Source of the DNA: an uncultured Paracoccaceae bacterium
GTDB taxonomy: Bacteria; Pseudomonadota; Alphaproteobacteria; Rhodobacterales; Rhodobacteraceae
Assembly: GCA_958439195.1 (NCBI GenBank)
Contig: OY288151.1
Location: 1-64,000, forward strand
Length of the DNA: 64,000 nt
Direction of reading: 5' to 3'
In this document: one piece after another, positions 48,058 through 56,899 of the stretch
Position numbering within the stretch: the stretch's first letter is position 1
How the letters are laid out: each line of letters starts with the position of its first letter
Made by a program: the position numbers and the translations under genes
The notes under the pieces: generated by a model
Told to the model about the DNA's origin: nothing
What the model saw: only the letters and a program-made list of their open reading frames with translations
Database searches by the model: none

Positions 48058-48549
48058 TCAGGGCAGGATATGGATGACGGTGCCCGGTTCGACCATGGAA
48101 TAAATCTGTTCCATTTCACGGTTCGATACAGCGATGCAGCCTTCGGTCCAGTCGCGGCGCGCGATGGGGCCAAGCGGGCCGCCGTGGATGAAGATGTCAC
48201 CACCCGGCGATTTTTCCTGGGTCTTGGCAAATTCGGCATCCGCCACGTTCGGGTAGGAAATGCCCAGCGACAGATGAAAGCGTGAGCGGGGGTTCTTGTG
48301 GGTGATGTAATAGGTGCCTTCGGGCGTCTTGCCATCACCTTCGAATTGCTTATGCCCGTTCGGGGTAAAGCCCAGCGCGATGTCATAGGATTCAAGCACA
48401 CGACCATTGTGCAGAAGATACATCTTGCGGTCGGCTTTGTGGACCTGAACCGATGTTACCTCTGGACCGTAGTATTTGCGGAACTTGCCGCCACAGGCAG
48501 ACAGGCCGATGGCCAGCGCCAATATCAGGAATACCCGAAAAAATCGCAT
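48058..48549 (-). CDS. L,D-transpeptidase lipoprotein (YkuD domain)
   Basis: 163 aa from the ATG at 48549. The N-terminal lipobox is 'LSAC' (residues 16-19) after a hydrophobic stretch. The YkuD domain has 'VTSVQVHKADRKMYLLHNGR', the conserved His in 'DIFIHGGPLG', and the catalytic Cys in 'DWTEGCIAVSNREMEQIYSM'. It likely crosslinks peptidoglycan at the membrane. A second enzyme of the family is 1.4 kb away. Confidence 0.9.
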   Translation of the reverse strand: MRFFRVFLILALAIGLSACGGKFRKYYGPEVTSVQVHKADRKMYLLHNGRVLESYDIALGFTPNGHKQFEGDGKTPEGTYYITHKNPRSRFHLSLGISYPNVADAEFAKTQEKSPGGDIFIHGGPLGPIARRDWTEGCIAVSNREMEQIYSMVEPGTVIHILP

Positions 48550-48653
48550 CTTACTGCCCGCCTCATCGCTTTTTGCCGTTGTTTTTCCAAGGCCATAGCG
48601 CAAATCCGCGCTTGTGGCTAGGCAGCGGTTCGGATGGGCCGCTCACGGGTGTG

Positions 48654-49877
48654 TCATCGGCTGAATCGGGCGGCCAGCTCGACATGGGGGGACCAGCGGA
48701 ATTGATCCACCACCTGAACCCAATCCAGATGCCATCCCGCCTGCACCAGCATCCGCGCATCGCGGGCAAAGGTGGCGGGGTTGCAGGACACGGCGGCGAT
48801 GATCGGAACCGTGCTGCGTGACAGGGTGGCAAACTGCGCTTCGGCCCCGGCGCGTGGCGGGTCGATGACCACGGCATCGATGCCCTTGAATTCATCGGGT
48901 TCCAGCGGGCGGCGGAACAGATCACGGGTTTCTGTTGCCATCTTTTTCAGGCCCGGCGTATTCCGCCATGCCTTTTCCAGCGCGGCGGTCATGGCGGGGT
49001 CGCCTTCGACGGCGCGCATCTCGGCCTGTTCGGCAAGGGGCAGGGCAAAGGTGCCGCAGCCGGAAAACAGGTCGGCGATGCGGCGGGCGGCGGGGCCGAT
49101 GGCATCGGTCACGGCGGACAGGAGGGCGGCTTCGCCTTGTTCCGTCGCCTGCAAAAAGGCGGCGGGCGGCGGGGCGACCAGCGCCTTGCCGAAACGCTGC
49201 ATCGGCGCGGTGCGCAGGGCGACAGTTTCGCCATCCCATGTCAGGCGGGACAGGCCGTGCTGTTCAGCCAGACGCGCAAGATCGAGTTGCAGGCCGGAAT
49301 CGAGCGGTTTGCCCCCGGTGACGGCGATGTCGGGTCCAGCCAGGCTGCGGGTGACGGTCAGCGCCAGTTCGACGGTGCGGGAACCACCAAGGCGGGTGAT
49401 CGCCTCTAGCACCGGGAAGGTGGCTATGATGTCGGTGTGCAGAAGTTGGCAGTTCGGGACCGGGATGATCAGGTCGGACCCGCGGGCGTGAAAACCCAGA
49501 AGGGCGCCACCCTTTGTCTTGCGCGCCGCAAGCGTGGCACGGCGGCGGGATTGCGGCGGAGAGGTGAGCGTGGGCCGGAACGGGGCATCCAGCCCCTGCC
49601 CCGCCAATGCGCCACGCACGATGCCTTGTTTCCAGTCTTCGACAAAGGGGTCGGCGGCGTGCTGCATCAGACAACCGCCACAGGTGCGGGCATGGGTGCA
49701 GGGCGGTTTCTTGCGGTCGGGCGAAGGGGTCAGGATGCGCGTATCAATCAGGTGGTCACCGGAGAGTGTGCCTTCGACCTTTTCACCCGGCAGGGTTTGG
49801 GGAACGTAGATCGGCCCATCGGGGCCTTGGGCGATGCCGTCGCCCAGATGGCCCAGCCGTTCGATGGAAAGGATCAC
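48654..49877 (-). CDS. TrmA/RumA-family 23S rRNA (uracil-5-)-methyltransferase
   Basis: 407 aa. An N-terminal TRAM-like region ('LGHLGDGIAQGPDGPIYVPQ') is followed by an iron-sulfur-type cysteine cluster ('CTHARTCGGCLMQHA'), then the SAM domain with 'IADLFSGCGTFALPLAEQAE' and 'DAVVIDPPRAGAEAQFATLS'. The catalytic Cys is in 'AAVSCNPATFARD'. Such enzymes methylate U747 or U1939 of 23S rRNA, or tRNA U54; the exact target cannot be read here. Its ATG overlaps the ABC exporter stop (4 bases). Confidence 0.88.
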   Translation of the reverse strand: MILSIERLGHLGDGIAQGPDGPIYVPQTLPGEKVEGTLSGDHLIDTRILTPSPDRKKPPCTHARTCGGCLMQHAADPFVEDWKQGIVRGALAGQGLDAPFRPTLTSPPQSRRRATLAARKTKGGALLGFHARGSDLIIPVPNCQLLHTDIIATFPVLEAITRLGGSRTVELALTVTRSLAGPDIAVTGGKPLDSGLQLDLARLAEQHGLSRLTWDGETVALRTAPMQRFGKALVAPPPAAFLQATEQGEAALLSAVTDAIGPAARRIADLFSGCGTFALPLAEQAEMRAVEGDPAMTAALEKAWRNTPGLKKMATETRDLFRRPLEPDEFKGIDAVVIDPPRAGAEAQFATLSRSTVPIIAAVSCNPATFARDARMLVQAGWHLDWVQVVDQFRWSPHVELAARFSR

Positions 49878-51724
49878 TCTGCCGCTTCCTTTTCGTCTGT
49901 GCCTATGAACCCGCCAGACTGGCGGTTCCAGTAGCGGGCATAGAGGCCGCCTTTTTGCAGCAACTGGTCATGTGTGCCTTCTTCGACAATGCGGCCCGTG
50001 TCCAGCACGACGATGCGGTCCATCGCAGAAATGGTGGACAGGCGGTGCGCGATGGCCAGCACCGTCTTGCCCTGCATGACGCGATCAAGGGCTTGTTGGA
50101 TATTCGCCTCGACCTCGGAATCCAGGGCCGACGTCGCCTCATCCAGCACAAGGATCGGCGCGTCCTTGAGGAAGGCGCGGGCAAGGGCGATGCGCTGGCG
50201 CTGACCGCCCGACAGTTTCACACCACGTTCGCCAAGGAAGGCGTCATAGCCTTTGCGGCCATTGTGATCGATCATGTTCGTGATGAAATCATGCGCCTCG
50301 GCGGCGCGGGCGGCGGCGATGATTTCCTCTTCGCTGGCACCCGGCTTGCCATAGGCGATGTTGTCACGGGCGGATCGGTTGAACATCGCGGTTTCCTGCG
50401 TGACCATGCCGATCTGGCGGCGCAGGGATTCCTGCGTGATGGTGCGGACATCGTGACCATCGACAAGGATTGCGCCTTTTTCGGTGTCATAGAGCCGCAG
50501 AAGAAGCGAGACGAGCGAGGATTTCCCTGCGCCGGATGCGCCGACGATGCCCAGCTTTTCGCCCGCGCGGATGGTCAGGTCGATGTCTTCGACACCACCG
50601 CGTTGGCGGCCATAGGCAAAGGTGGCGTGGTCATAGCGGATCTCGCCCCGGATGGGCGGCAGATCACGCGCGTCGGGCGCATCCGCAAGGGCGTGCGGGA
50701 CGGCGAGGGTTTTCATGCCATCCTCAACCTCGCCCACGCTGGTATAGATCGACATGAGGGTAAAGCTGACCCAGCCCGACATCTGGGCGATACGCATGGC
50801 GATGGCACCGGAAGCGGCGATGTCGCCAGCGGTGGACAGACCCTGCATCCACAACAGAACTGCGCCGCCGATCAGGAGGACGGGCAGGATGCCCGCGATG
50901 GTCATCAGGGACAGACGGAACCAAGTGGAGATGACACCAAATTCAAGCGATCGGTCGCGGAACACCTCCATCGATTTGAGGGCGACGCGATCCTCGAACG
51001 CGGCATGGGCAAACAGCTTGACCGTCTTGATGTTGGTGATGGTGTCCACCACCTGCCCCGACACCATCGCGCGGGCCGAGGCGCGGGCGGCTGAATTCAC
51101 GCGGACGCGGGGCATGAAAAAGCGGATCAAGAGGACATAGGCCACGAGCCAGACGGCCAGGGCGATGGCGATGCGGTAGTCGATCACCAAAAGGAACACG
51201 ACCGAGCCGATGACAGAAGCCAGCGCGAAGCAGACGGTGTTGATGACTTCGGTCGCCACATCGGTGACGGCGCGGGCGGCCTGCATCTGTTTGGTGGCGA
51301 TGCGTCCTGCGAAATCGTTGTCAAAGAAGGTGACGGCCTGACCCAGCGTCCAGCGATGCAGGCGCGACAGGACAAGCGGCAGGACGTTGGGGCCGACGAT
51401 GATGGAGTTCGACGCCGAGGACACGCCAAAGGCGATGGGGCGCAAGACCATGTAGAAGGCGATGAAAGCAAGGATCAGTTGCCAGTGATCGGCAAAGAAC
51501 CGATCCGGGCCGGAGCCGATGGCGGCATCTATCACCCAGCCAAGGATAAGGGCAGAAACAACTTCGGTGACCCCGGCCAGCGATGACAGGATGCCCGCGA
51601 TGATAAGCATCGGCCAAGAGCCGCGCAGGGACCAGTTCATGAAGGCGCCAAGGCTGCGCGGGGGCGGGCCGTCTGCGGGGCGGAAGGCATCGATCATGCC
51701 CCCAAGGGTGCGAGCGAGGTTCAT
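49874..51724 (-). CDS. ABC exporter half-transporter 2 (permease-ATPase fusion)
   Basis: 616 aa. An N-terminal membrane domain with about six helices (to about residue 340) is fused to an ABC domain. Walker A is 'LGIVGASGAGKSSLVSLLLR', the signature 'VKLSGGQRQRIALARAFLKD', Walker B 'ILVLDEATSAL'. It is a close paralogue of the upstream gene, with which it overlaps by four bases, so the two likely form a heterodimeric exporter (lipid or drug type). The substrate is unknown. Confidence 0.93.
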   Translation of the reverse strand: MNLARTLGGMIDAFRPADGPPPRSLGAFMNWSLRGSWPMLIIAGILSSLAGVTEVVSALILGWVIDAAIGSGPDRFFADHWQLILAFIAFYMVLRPIAFGVSSASNSIIVGPNVLPLVLSRLHRWTLGQAVTFFDNDFAGRIATKQMQAARAVTDVATEVINTVCFALASVIGSVVFLLVIDYRIAIALAVWLVAYVLLIRFFMPRVRVNSAARASARAMVSGQVVDTITNIKTVKLFAHAAFEDRVALKSMEVFRDRSLEFGVISTWFRLSLMTIAGILPVLLIGGAVLLWMQGLSTAGDIAASGAIAMRIAQMSGWVSFTLMSIYTSVGEVEDGMKTLAVPHALADAPDARDLPPIRGEIRYDHATFAYGRQRGGVEDIDLTIRAGEKLGIVGASGAGKSSLVSLLLRLYDTEKGAILVDGHDVRTITQESLRRQIGMVTQETAMFNRSARDNIAYGKPGASEEEIIAAARAAEAHDFITNMIDHNGRKGYDAFLGERGVKLSGGQRQRIALARAFLKDAPILVLDEATSALDSEVEANIQQALDRVMQGKTVLAIAHRLSTISAMDRIVVLDTGRIVEEGTHDQLLQKGGLYARYWNRQSGGFIGTDEKEAAE

Positions 51725-53568
51725 TCGGCAGCCTCTTCTTCCAACCCGATGAAGCCGCCCGATTGACGCGCCCAGAATCGGGCATAAAGCCCGTTCTGTG
51801 CCAGCAGTGCGGCATGGGTGCCTTGTTCGGCGATGTGGCCATCTTCCAGCACGACGATGCGGTCCATCGCGGCGATGGTGGACAGGCGGTGCGCGATGGC
51901 GATGACGGTCTTGCCCTGCATGACGCCATAAAGCGCGTCTTGAATGGCGGCCTCAGCCTCAGAATCCAGTGCCGATGTCGCCTCATCCAGAATCAGGATC
52001 GGCGCGTCCTTGAGGATGACGCGGGCCAGCGCCACGCGCTGACGTTGGCCGCCTGACAGTTTCACGCCGCGTTCACCGACATGGGCATCATAGCCCTGTC
52101 TGCCTTGGGGATCTTCTAGCGTGAGGATAAAATCGTGCGCCTCGGCCCGTTTGGCGGCGGCGATCATGTCGGCATCGGACGCATCGGGGCGGCCATAGAG
52201 GATGTTTTCCCGCACCGAGCGGTGGAGGAGGGAGCTGTCTTGCTGCACCATGCCGATCTGTTGGCGGAGCGAGGATTGGGTGACAGAGGCGATATCCTGA
52301 CCGTCGATCAGGATACGGCCGGATTCCGTGTCGTAGAAGCGCAGCATCAGTTTGACGAGGGTGGATTTCCCCGCACCGGACCGGCCCACGACGCCGATTT
52401 TTTCCCCAGGCTGGATGGTCAGCGACAGGTTTTGCAGCCCGCCAGAGCCGCGCCCGTAATGGTGGCTGATGCCTTGGATGTCGATCTGGCCTGCGCGGAA
52501 TTGCAGGGGCTTGGCCCCCGGCCTGTCCACCAGAGTGATGGGTTGGGCGATGGTTTCCATCCCCTCTTGCACAACGCCCAGCGCCTGCACGAGCGAGGAG
52601 AAGGCCCACATGATCCAATAGGTCATGTTGTTGAGCCGCAGCACCAATGCGGTGGCGGCGGCGACGGTGCCAAGCGTGGCCTGACCATTATACCACAAGA
52701 GGATCGCCCAGCCGGTGATGGCCACGATCAGGAAGCCGTTCAGCACCGTCAGCGCCAGGTCCATCTTGGTGATGATCCGCATTTCGGTTTGAAACGTCTT
52801 GCGGGCGTGTTCGATGGAGTCGCGCGCGTAATCGAGTTCGCGGGCGTCATGGGCGAAAAGTTTGACGGAGTGGATATTGGTATAGGCATCCACCACCCGG
52901 CCCGTAACGGCAGAGCGGGCATCGGAGCTGGCCTTTGACGCGGGGCCGGCGTGACGCACTGTCCAGCGGACAAGAAAGGCATAGAGCGCGAACCAAACAA
53001 TCAGCGGCAGCAGAAGGCGGGGGTCGGCGTCGGCCAGCATGATGCCTGCGCCCACCACGGTGACCGAGGCGAAAGCCACGGCATCGAACGTCTGGAACAC
53101 GGCATCACCCGCGGCAGGCGGGGTTTGCATGATGCGGTTGGCGATGCGACCCGCGAAATCGGATTCGAACCATCCGACGGGTTGGCGGATCACATGGGCA
53201 TGCGCCCGCCAGCGGATCATGGTGCCGAAATTGGGCAGGATGGCATTGTGCAGCAGGGCCACATTTGCCACCAGCAGGATCGGACGCAGGATCAGAATGG
53301 CGAGAGCCACAAGGATCATTTCTGTTCCATAGATCGCCCAGGCCTGTTGCGGGCCGTTATCTGCCAGCAAATCCACCAGCCGCCCGACATACCAGATCAG
53401 CGCCACATCGGCGAAGGCGGTGATGACCGACAAGACAGCCGTGATCGAAAAGACGATCCGAAAGGGGCGGATATAGTCTTTCAGAAAAGGCCAAAGCCGC
53501 CGGGGCGGCGTATCGGTTTGCTCGTAAGGACCGTAGGGGTCAACGAGGCCTTCGAAATAGCGAAACAC
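51721..53568 (-). CDS. ABC exporter half-transporter 1 (permease-ATPase fusion)
   Basis: 615 aa using a GTG start at 53568 ('VFRYFEGLVDPYGPYEQTDT'), preceded by AAGGGG. An in-frame extension to 53730 has no family sequence. The membrane domain leads to Walker A 'IGVVGRSGAGKSTLVKLMLR', the signature 'VKLSGGQRQRVALARVILKD', and Walker B 'ILILDEATSALDSEAEAAIQ'. Length and architecture match the partner downstream, supporting a heterodimer. It lies 70 bases after cca. Confidence 0.92.
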   Translation of the reverse strand: MFRYFEGLVDPYGPYEQTDTPPRRLWPFLKDYIRPFRIVFSITAVLSVITAFADVALIWYVGRLVDLLADNGPQQAWAIYGTEMILVALAILILRPILLVANVALLHNAILPNFGTMIRWRAHAHVIRQPVGWFESDFAGRIANRIMQTPPAAGDAVFQTFDAVAFASVTVVGAGIMLADADPRLLLPLIVWFALYAFLVRWTVRHAGPASKASSDARSAVTGRVVDAYTNIHSVKLFAHDARELDYARDSIEHARKTFQTEMRIITKMDLALTVLNGFLIVAITGWAILLWYNGQATLGTVAAATALVLRLNNMTYWIMWAFSSLVQALGVVQEGMETIAQPITLVDRPGAKPLQFRAGQIDIQGISHHYGRGSGGLQNLSLTIQPGEKIGVVGRSGAGKSTLVKLMLRFYDTESGRILIDGQDIASVTQSSLRQQIGMVQQDSSLLHRSVRENILYGRPDASDADMIAAAKRAEAHDFILTLEDPQGRQGYDAHVGERGVKLSGGQRQRVALARVILKDAPILILDEATSALDSEAEAAIQDALYGVMQGKTVIAIAHRLSTIAAMDRIVVLEDGHIAEQGTHAALLAQNGLYARFWARQSGGFIGLEEEAAE

Positions 53569-53638
53569 GGGTGAAGCCCCTTGCAATATGACCCTTGATA
53601 TAGCCCTGCGCCGCGGAAAGGGAAACCGTCGGAAAAGA

Positions 53639-54793
53639 TCAGCCCAGAAGATCGGCCCGTGACAGCCACAGATCAGACGCCAGCCAGCGTTTGCGCAGGC
53701 GCTTGAGTTCCTGTCCCAAGGCGGGACCAATCAGGTTGGGCAGATCCGTGGCCGTGACAGGGAAGGCGGTTGCCGCGCCGCGTGCAAGTTCGGCGCTGGC
53801 TTGTGGCGGCACGGGTTGACCCAGAACCGCCGCGCGCAGCAGAAGCGCGTCCATCCCACGCGACTGACCCAGTTGCCAGCCCAGAACGGCGGGCGTTTCC
53901 ATGCTGGCCATCGCGTCGCGCAGAGCGGACAGATCGCGCGCTTCGGCCCGCGACAGGCGCAAACGAACGGCCACATCCGCGCCACCCAGTGCCGCGAGGC
54001 GGCGGAGCCAATCGGGGCTTGCCCCATCCTCAAGATGGACAAGCGGGGAAAGGGCGCGATCATCGGCGCCGGGCAAGATGGCCGCAAGAATGCCGGACTG
54101 TGCCATGCTGGCCACGGCGGGTGCCGGATCCGGGGCGGAAAGCAGCTTGCGCAGTTCTGCGCCCACCCGTTCACGGGACAACGTTTCCAAACCGTCTATG
54201 GCCGCGGCGCAGGCGGCCAGACCATCGGCATCAATCCCGTGATCGGGATCACCATACCATGCGTGAAACCGGAAAAACCGCAGGATGCGCAGATAATCTT
54301 CGCGGATGCGTTCGGCCGGATCGCCGACAAAGCGCAGGTGGCGGGCGCAGACATCCGGCAAGCCACCCAGCGGATCGACCACCCTGCCATCAGGACGGGC
54401 GTAAAGGGCGTTCATGGTGAAATCCCGGCGGCGCGCATCTTCGGCCACGTCGCCTGAGAATTGCACCGTGGCGTGGCGGCCATCGGTATCGACATCGCGG
54501 CGGAAGGTTGTCACCTCATGCGGGGTGCGCTTGACGATCAGGGTGACGGTGCCGTGATCGATGCCGGTTGGAACGGCCTTGATCCCGGCAAGGGCCGCCA
54601 GTGCCATCACCCGTTCGGGCGTAGCATCGGTGGCAATGTCGATATCGGTTACCGGTCTGTTCAGCAGCGCATTGCGGACACAGCCGCCCACCAAAAGCGC
54701 CTGATGCCCGCCTGCCGTCAGGGCGGCGCAGACGGCCTGGGTCTTTGGGTCGTGTAGCCAGTCACCCGTGATCTTCATTTCAGTGACGGTCAT
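53639..54793 (-). CDS. cca: CCA tRNA nucleotidyltransferase
   Basis: 384 aa from the ATG at 54793, whose bases overlap the NUDIX stop (ATGA); a start at 54778 is possible. It adds the CCA end to tRNA or acts as poly(A) polymerase-like enzyme. The class II polymerase-beta head is 'LLVGGCVRNALLNRPVTDID', followed by 'ATVQFSGDVAEDARRRDFTM' and 'VVDPLGGLPDVCARHLRFVG'. An Arg-rich 'EDYLRILRFFRFHAWYG' follows. No HD domain is obvious. Confidence 0.93.
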   Translation of the reverse strand: MTVTEMKITGDWLHDPKTQAVCAALTAGGHQALLVGGCVRNALLNRPVTDIDIATDATPERVMALAALAGIKAVPTGIDHGTVTLIVKRTPHEVTTFRRDVDTDGRHATVQFSGDVAEDARRRDFTMNALYARPDGRVVDPLGGLPDVCARHLRFVGDPAERIREDYLRILRFFRFHAWYGDPDHGIDADGLAACAAAIDGLETLSRERVGAELRKLLSAPDPAPAVASMAQSGILAAILPGADDRALSPLVHLEDGASPDWLRRLAALGGADVAVRLRLSRAEARDLSALRDAMASMETPAVLGWQLGQSRGMDALLLRAAVLGQPVPPQASAELARGAATAFPVTATDLPNLIGPALGQELKRLRKRWLASDLWLSRADLLG

Positions 54794-55389
54794 GGGTGTT
54801 GCGCCCTGTCGGCCAGACCCCGCAGAATGCGGGCGGTGGCACCCCATGTGTAATAAGGCCCCCACGGCACGGCGTAGTAACGCCGCCATTCATTGCGCCA
54901 ACGGCGGCGTTCAATGCTGTAGCGCGCAGGGTTCAGAACGTGGGACAGGGGAACTGTGAACACCTCTTCCACCTCTCCCGCTTCGGGGATGGGAGAAAAA
55001 GGCGCGCGGACAAAACCAAGGACGGGTGTGACGCTGAACCCCGTAACCGTTTCATGCGCGGGCAGGGTTCCAGCAATATCGACAAGGTCGGGGGGAAGGG
55101 CGACTTCTTCCTGCGCCTCGCGCAGGGCGGTGGCGATGACGTCCGTGTCGCCCTGATCGACCTTGCCACCCGGAAAGGCAATTTGGCCGGGGTGGTGTTT
55201 CAGGTGCGAAGACCGCTTTGTAAGGATCAATTGTGGTGTTGCGGGATGCAGCCAGACCGCCAGCAGCACCGCCGCCGGGCGCAGGACGCGACCCGGCGGC
55301 AGGCTGATGGCGGGGTTCAGATCAAAATCCGACGATGGCCGCGCGGGGCGGTTCAGGGCCGCGCGCAACCGTTCTTCGGCGTCATGCAT
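54790..55389 (-). CDS. NUDIX hydrolase, CoA pyrophosphatase (NudL) type
   Basis: 199 aa from the ATG at 55389. The CoA-type extension 'LTKRSSHLKHHPGQIAFPGG' precedes the Nudix box (G-x5-E-x7-REx2EE): 'GKVDQGDTDVIATALREAQE' then 'EVAL'. This hallmark identifies enzymes that cleave CoA or related dinucleotide pyrophosphates. Its start overlaps the hslO stop by eight bases and its stop overlaps the cca ATG, so translation is coupled through all three genes. Confidence 0.9.
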   Translation of the reverse strand: MHDAEERLRAALNRPARPSSDFDLNPAISLPPGRVLRPAAVLLAVWLHPATPQLILTKRSSHLKHHPGQIAFPGGKVDQGDTDVIATALREAQEEVALPPDLVDIAGTLPAHETVTGFSVTPVLGFVRAPFSPIPEAGEVEEVFTVPLSHVLNPARYSIERRRWRNEWRRYYAVPWGPYYTWGATARILRGLADRAQHP

Positions 55390-56377
55390 CCGGGGCCTTT
55401 GTCGCCTCAAACCCCACAGTGGCGGGGTCCAGTTCGTAGTGGGCAGAGCAGAACTGGCAATCCGCGGTGACCAAACCGGCGGCGGTGGTCATATAGGCGA
55501 TGTCCTTGGCCGAATAGATGGACAGCGAATTGCGGACCTTTTCTTCGGAACACGAACACCCAAAGCGGACCGGTTGGGCATCAAAGACGCGCGGTTCTTC
55601 TTCGTGGAAAAGACGGACCAACAGATCGGTTGGTTGGACCGACGGGCCGATGAGTTCCATCTCTTCGACCGTGTCGAGCAGGAAATTGACGCGGTTCCAG
55701 TTTTCACCCTCTTCGCCCGACAGGATATCGGCATGGGTCAGCAGGCCGCCTTCGCCGGTGGCCCCGGCATTGGCAACAAAGGGCGATGCCTTTGGCATGT
55801 GTTGCAGCATCACGCCGCCCGCCCGCCAATGCAGCGGCTGACCCGGTGTCTGGCTTTTGCCGAAGGTGACGGCAAAACGCGTGGGCAACTGTTCGGACTG
55901 CGCGAAATAGGTTTCGGCGCAGGACGACAGTGACCCGCCCGCGATGGGGGTGATGCCGGAATAGGGGACGTTGCCTTCGCCCTGATCAATCAACACGGCG
56001 AGGTAGCCTTCGCCAATCTGGCTGAAGGGGTCGGCATCGGGATCGAGCCGGTCCTTGTCAAAACTGGCATAGGCGCGGATGCGGGCGCTTTGGCCATCTT
56101 CGCTGGGGCCATAATAATCGGTTGCGATCAGGCGGGCGGGGCCTTTGCCGCGCACTTGCAGCGACAGTTTCCAGCGCAGCTTGATCGTCTGGCCGATAAG
56201 GGCGGTCAGCAATGCGGCTTCGGCGACCAGTGCTTCGATCTGCGGGGGGTAGTCGTGCTGGCGCAGAACCTGATCCAATACGCCATCCAGCCGCGCCACG
56301 CGGCCGCGGATATCGGAGCGATCAAGTTGAAACGGCAGGACGGTATCGTCCCAGGCGAGTTGAGAGCCGATGGTCAT
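55382..56377 (-). CDS. hslO: Redox-regulated chaperone Hsp33
   Basis: 331 aa from the ATG at 56377. Hsp33 is a holdase chaperone activated by oxidation. The N-terminal body shows 'LDQVLRQHDYPPQIEALVAE', 'SLQVRGKGPARLIATDYYG' and 'PIAGGSLSSCAETYFAQSEQ'. The C-terminal redox switch is a zinc-binding four-cysteine centre, 'FGCSCSEEKV' (CxC) plus 'ADCQFCSAHYELDP' (CxxC). It heads the operon hslO-NUDIX-cca. Confidence 0.94.
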   Translation of the reverse strand: MTIGSQLAWDDTVLPFQLDRSDIRGRVARLDGVLDQVLRQHDYPPQIEALVAEAALLTALIGQTIKLRWKLSLQVRGKGPARLIATDYYGPSEDGQSARIRAYASFDKDRLDPDADPFSQIGEGYLAVLIDQGEGNVPYSGITPIAGGSLSSCAETYFAQSEQLPTRFAVTFGKSQTPGQPLHWRAGGVMLQHMPKASPFVANAGATGEGGLLTHADILSGEEGENWNRVNFLLDTVEEMELIGPSVQPTDLLVRLFHEEEPRVFDAQPVRFGCSCSEEKVRNSLSIYSAKDIAYMTTAAGLVTADCQFCSAHYELDPATVGFEATKAPDA

Positions 56378-56446
56378 TGGGTTTCCTGATTGTGCCTGTC
56401 CCGAATAGCGCGGCAATATGAGATGAGCAACTGTGGGGCAGAACAG

Positions 56447-56899
56447 ATGATCCGTCGATATGGGGAGCCATTGCAGCAAGGTCAACGGTATCGGCGCAGG
56501 CCGGGTGTTTATGCAATATTGCTGGATCGCGGCGATCTGCTGGCGACACACCAGGCGGAGCCGGTGCCAGAGTATCAGCTTCCGGGTGGGGGGATCGACC
56601 CCGGCGAACATCCGATTGCCGCCCTGCACCGTGAGGTGTTCGAGGAAACCGGGTGGCGTATCGCGCTGGATCGGCGGTTGGGGGCGTTTCGGCGGTTCAC
56701 CTATATGCCGGAATATGACCTTTGGGCCGAAAAGCTGTGTACGGTCTATCTGGCGCGGCCTGTGCGGCGGCTTGGCCCGCCGTCCGAGGCGGGGCATCGG
56801 GCCGTGTGGCTTTCGGTTCCGGCGGCGCTGGAGGTGCTGGGCAATCCCGGTGACAGGGCAATGCTGGCGCGGGCGGCGGGAATCACCCGTTGGGAGTAG
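56447..56899 (+). CDS. NUDIX hydrolase
   Basis: 150 aa from the ATG at 56447; ATG at 56423 is an alternative. 'MIRRYGEPLQQGQRYRRRPG' leads to the Nudix box, 'GGGIDPGEHPIAALHREVFE' then 'ETGWRI', with all catalytic Glu residues in place. It hydrolyses a nucleoside-diphosphate-linked substrate; the subfamily (such as (di)nucleotide or RNA 5'-pyrophosphate type) cannot be fixed. It is divergent from hslO and its 3' end overlaps the convergent PP2C gene by 17 bases. Confidence 0.85.
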   Translation: MIRRYGEPLQQGQRYRRRPGVYAILLDRGDLLATHQAEPVPEYQLPGGGIDPGEHPIAALHREVFEETGWRIALDRRLGAFRRFTYMPEYDLWAEKLCTVYLARPVRRLGPPSEAGHRAVWLSVPAALEVLGNPGDRAMLARAAGITRWE

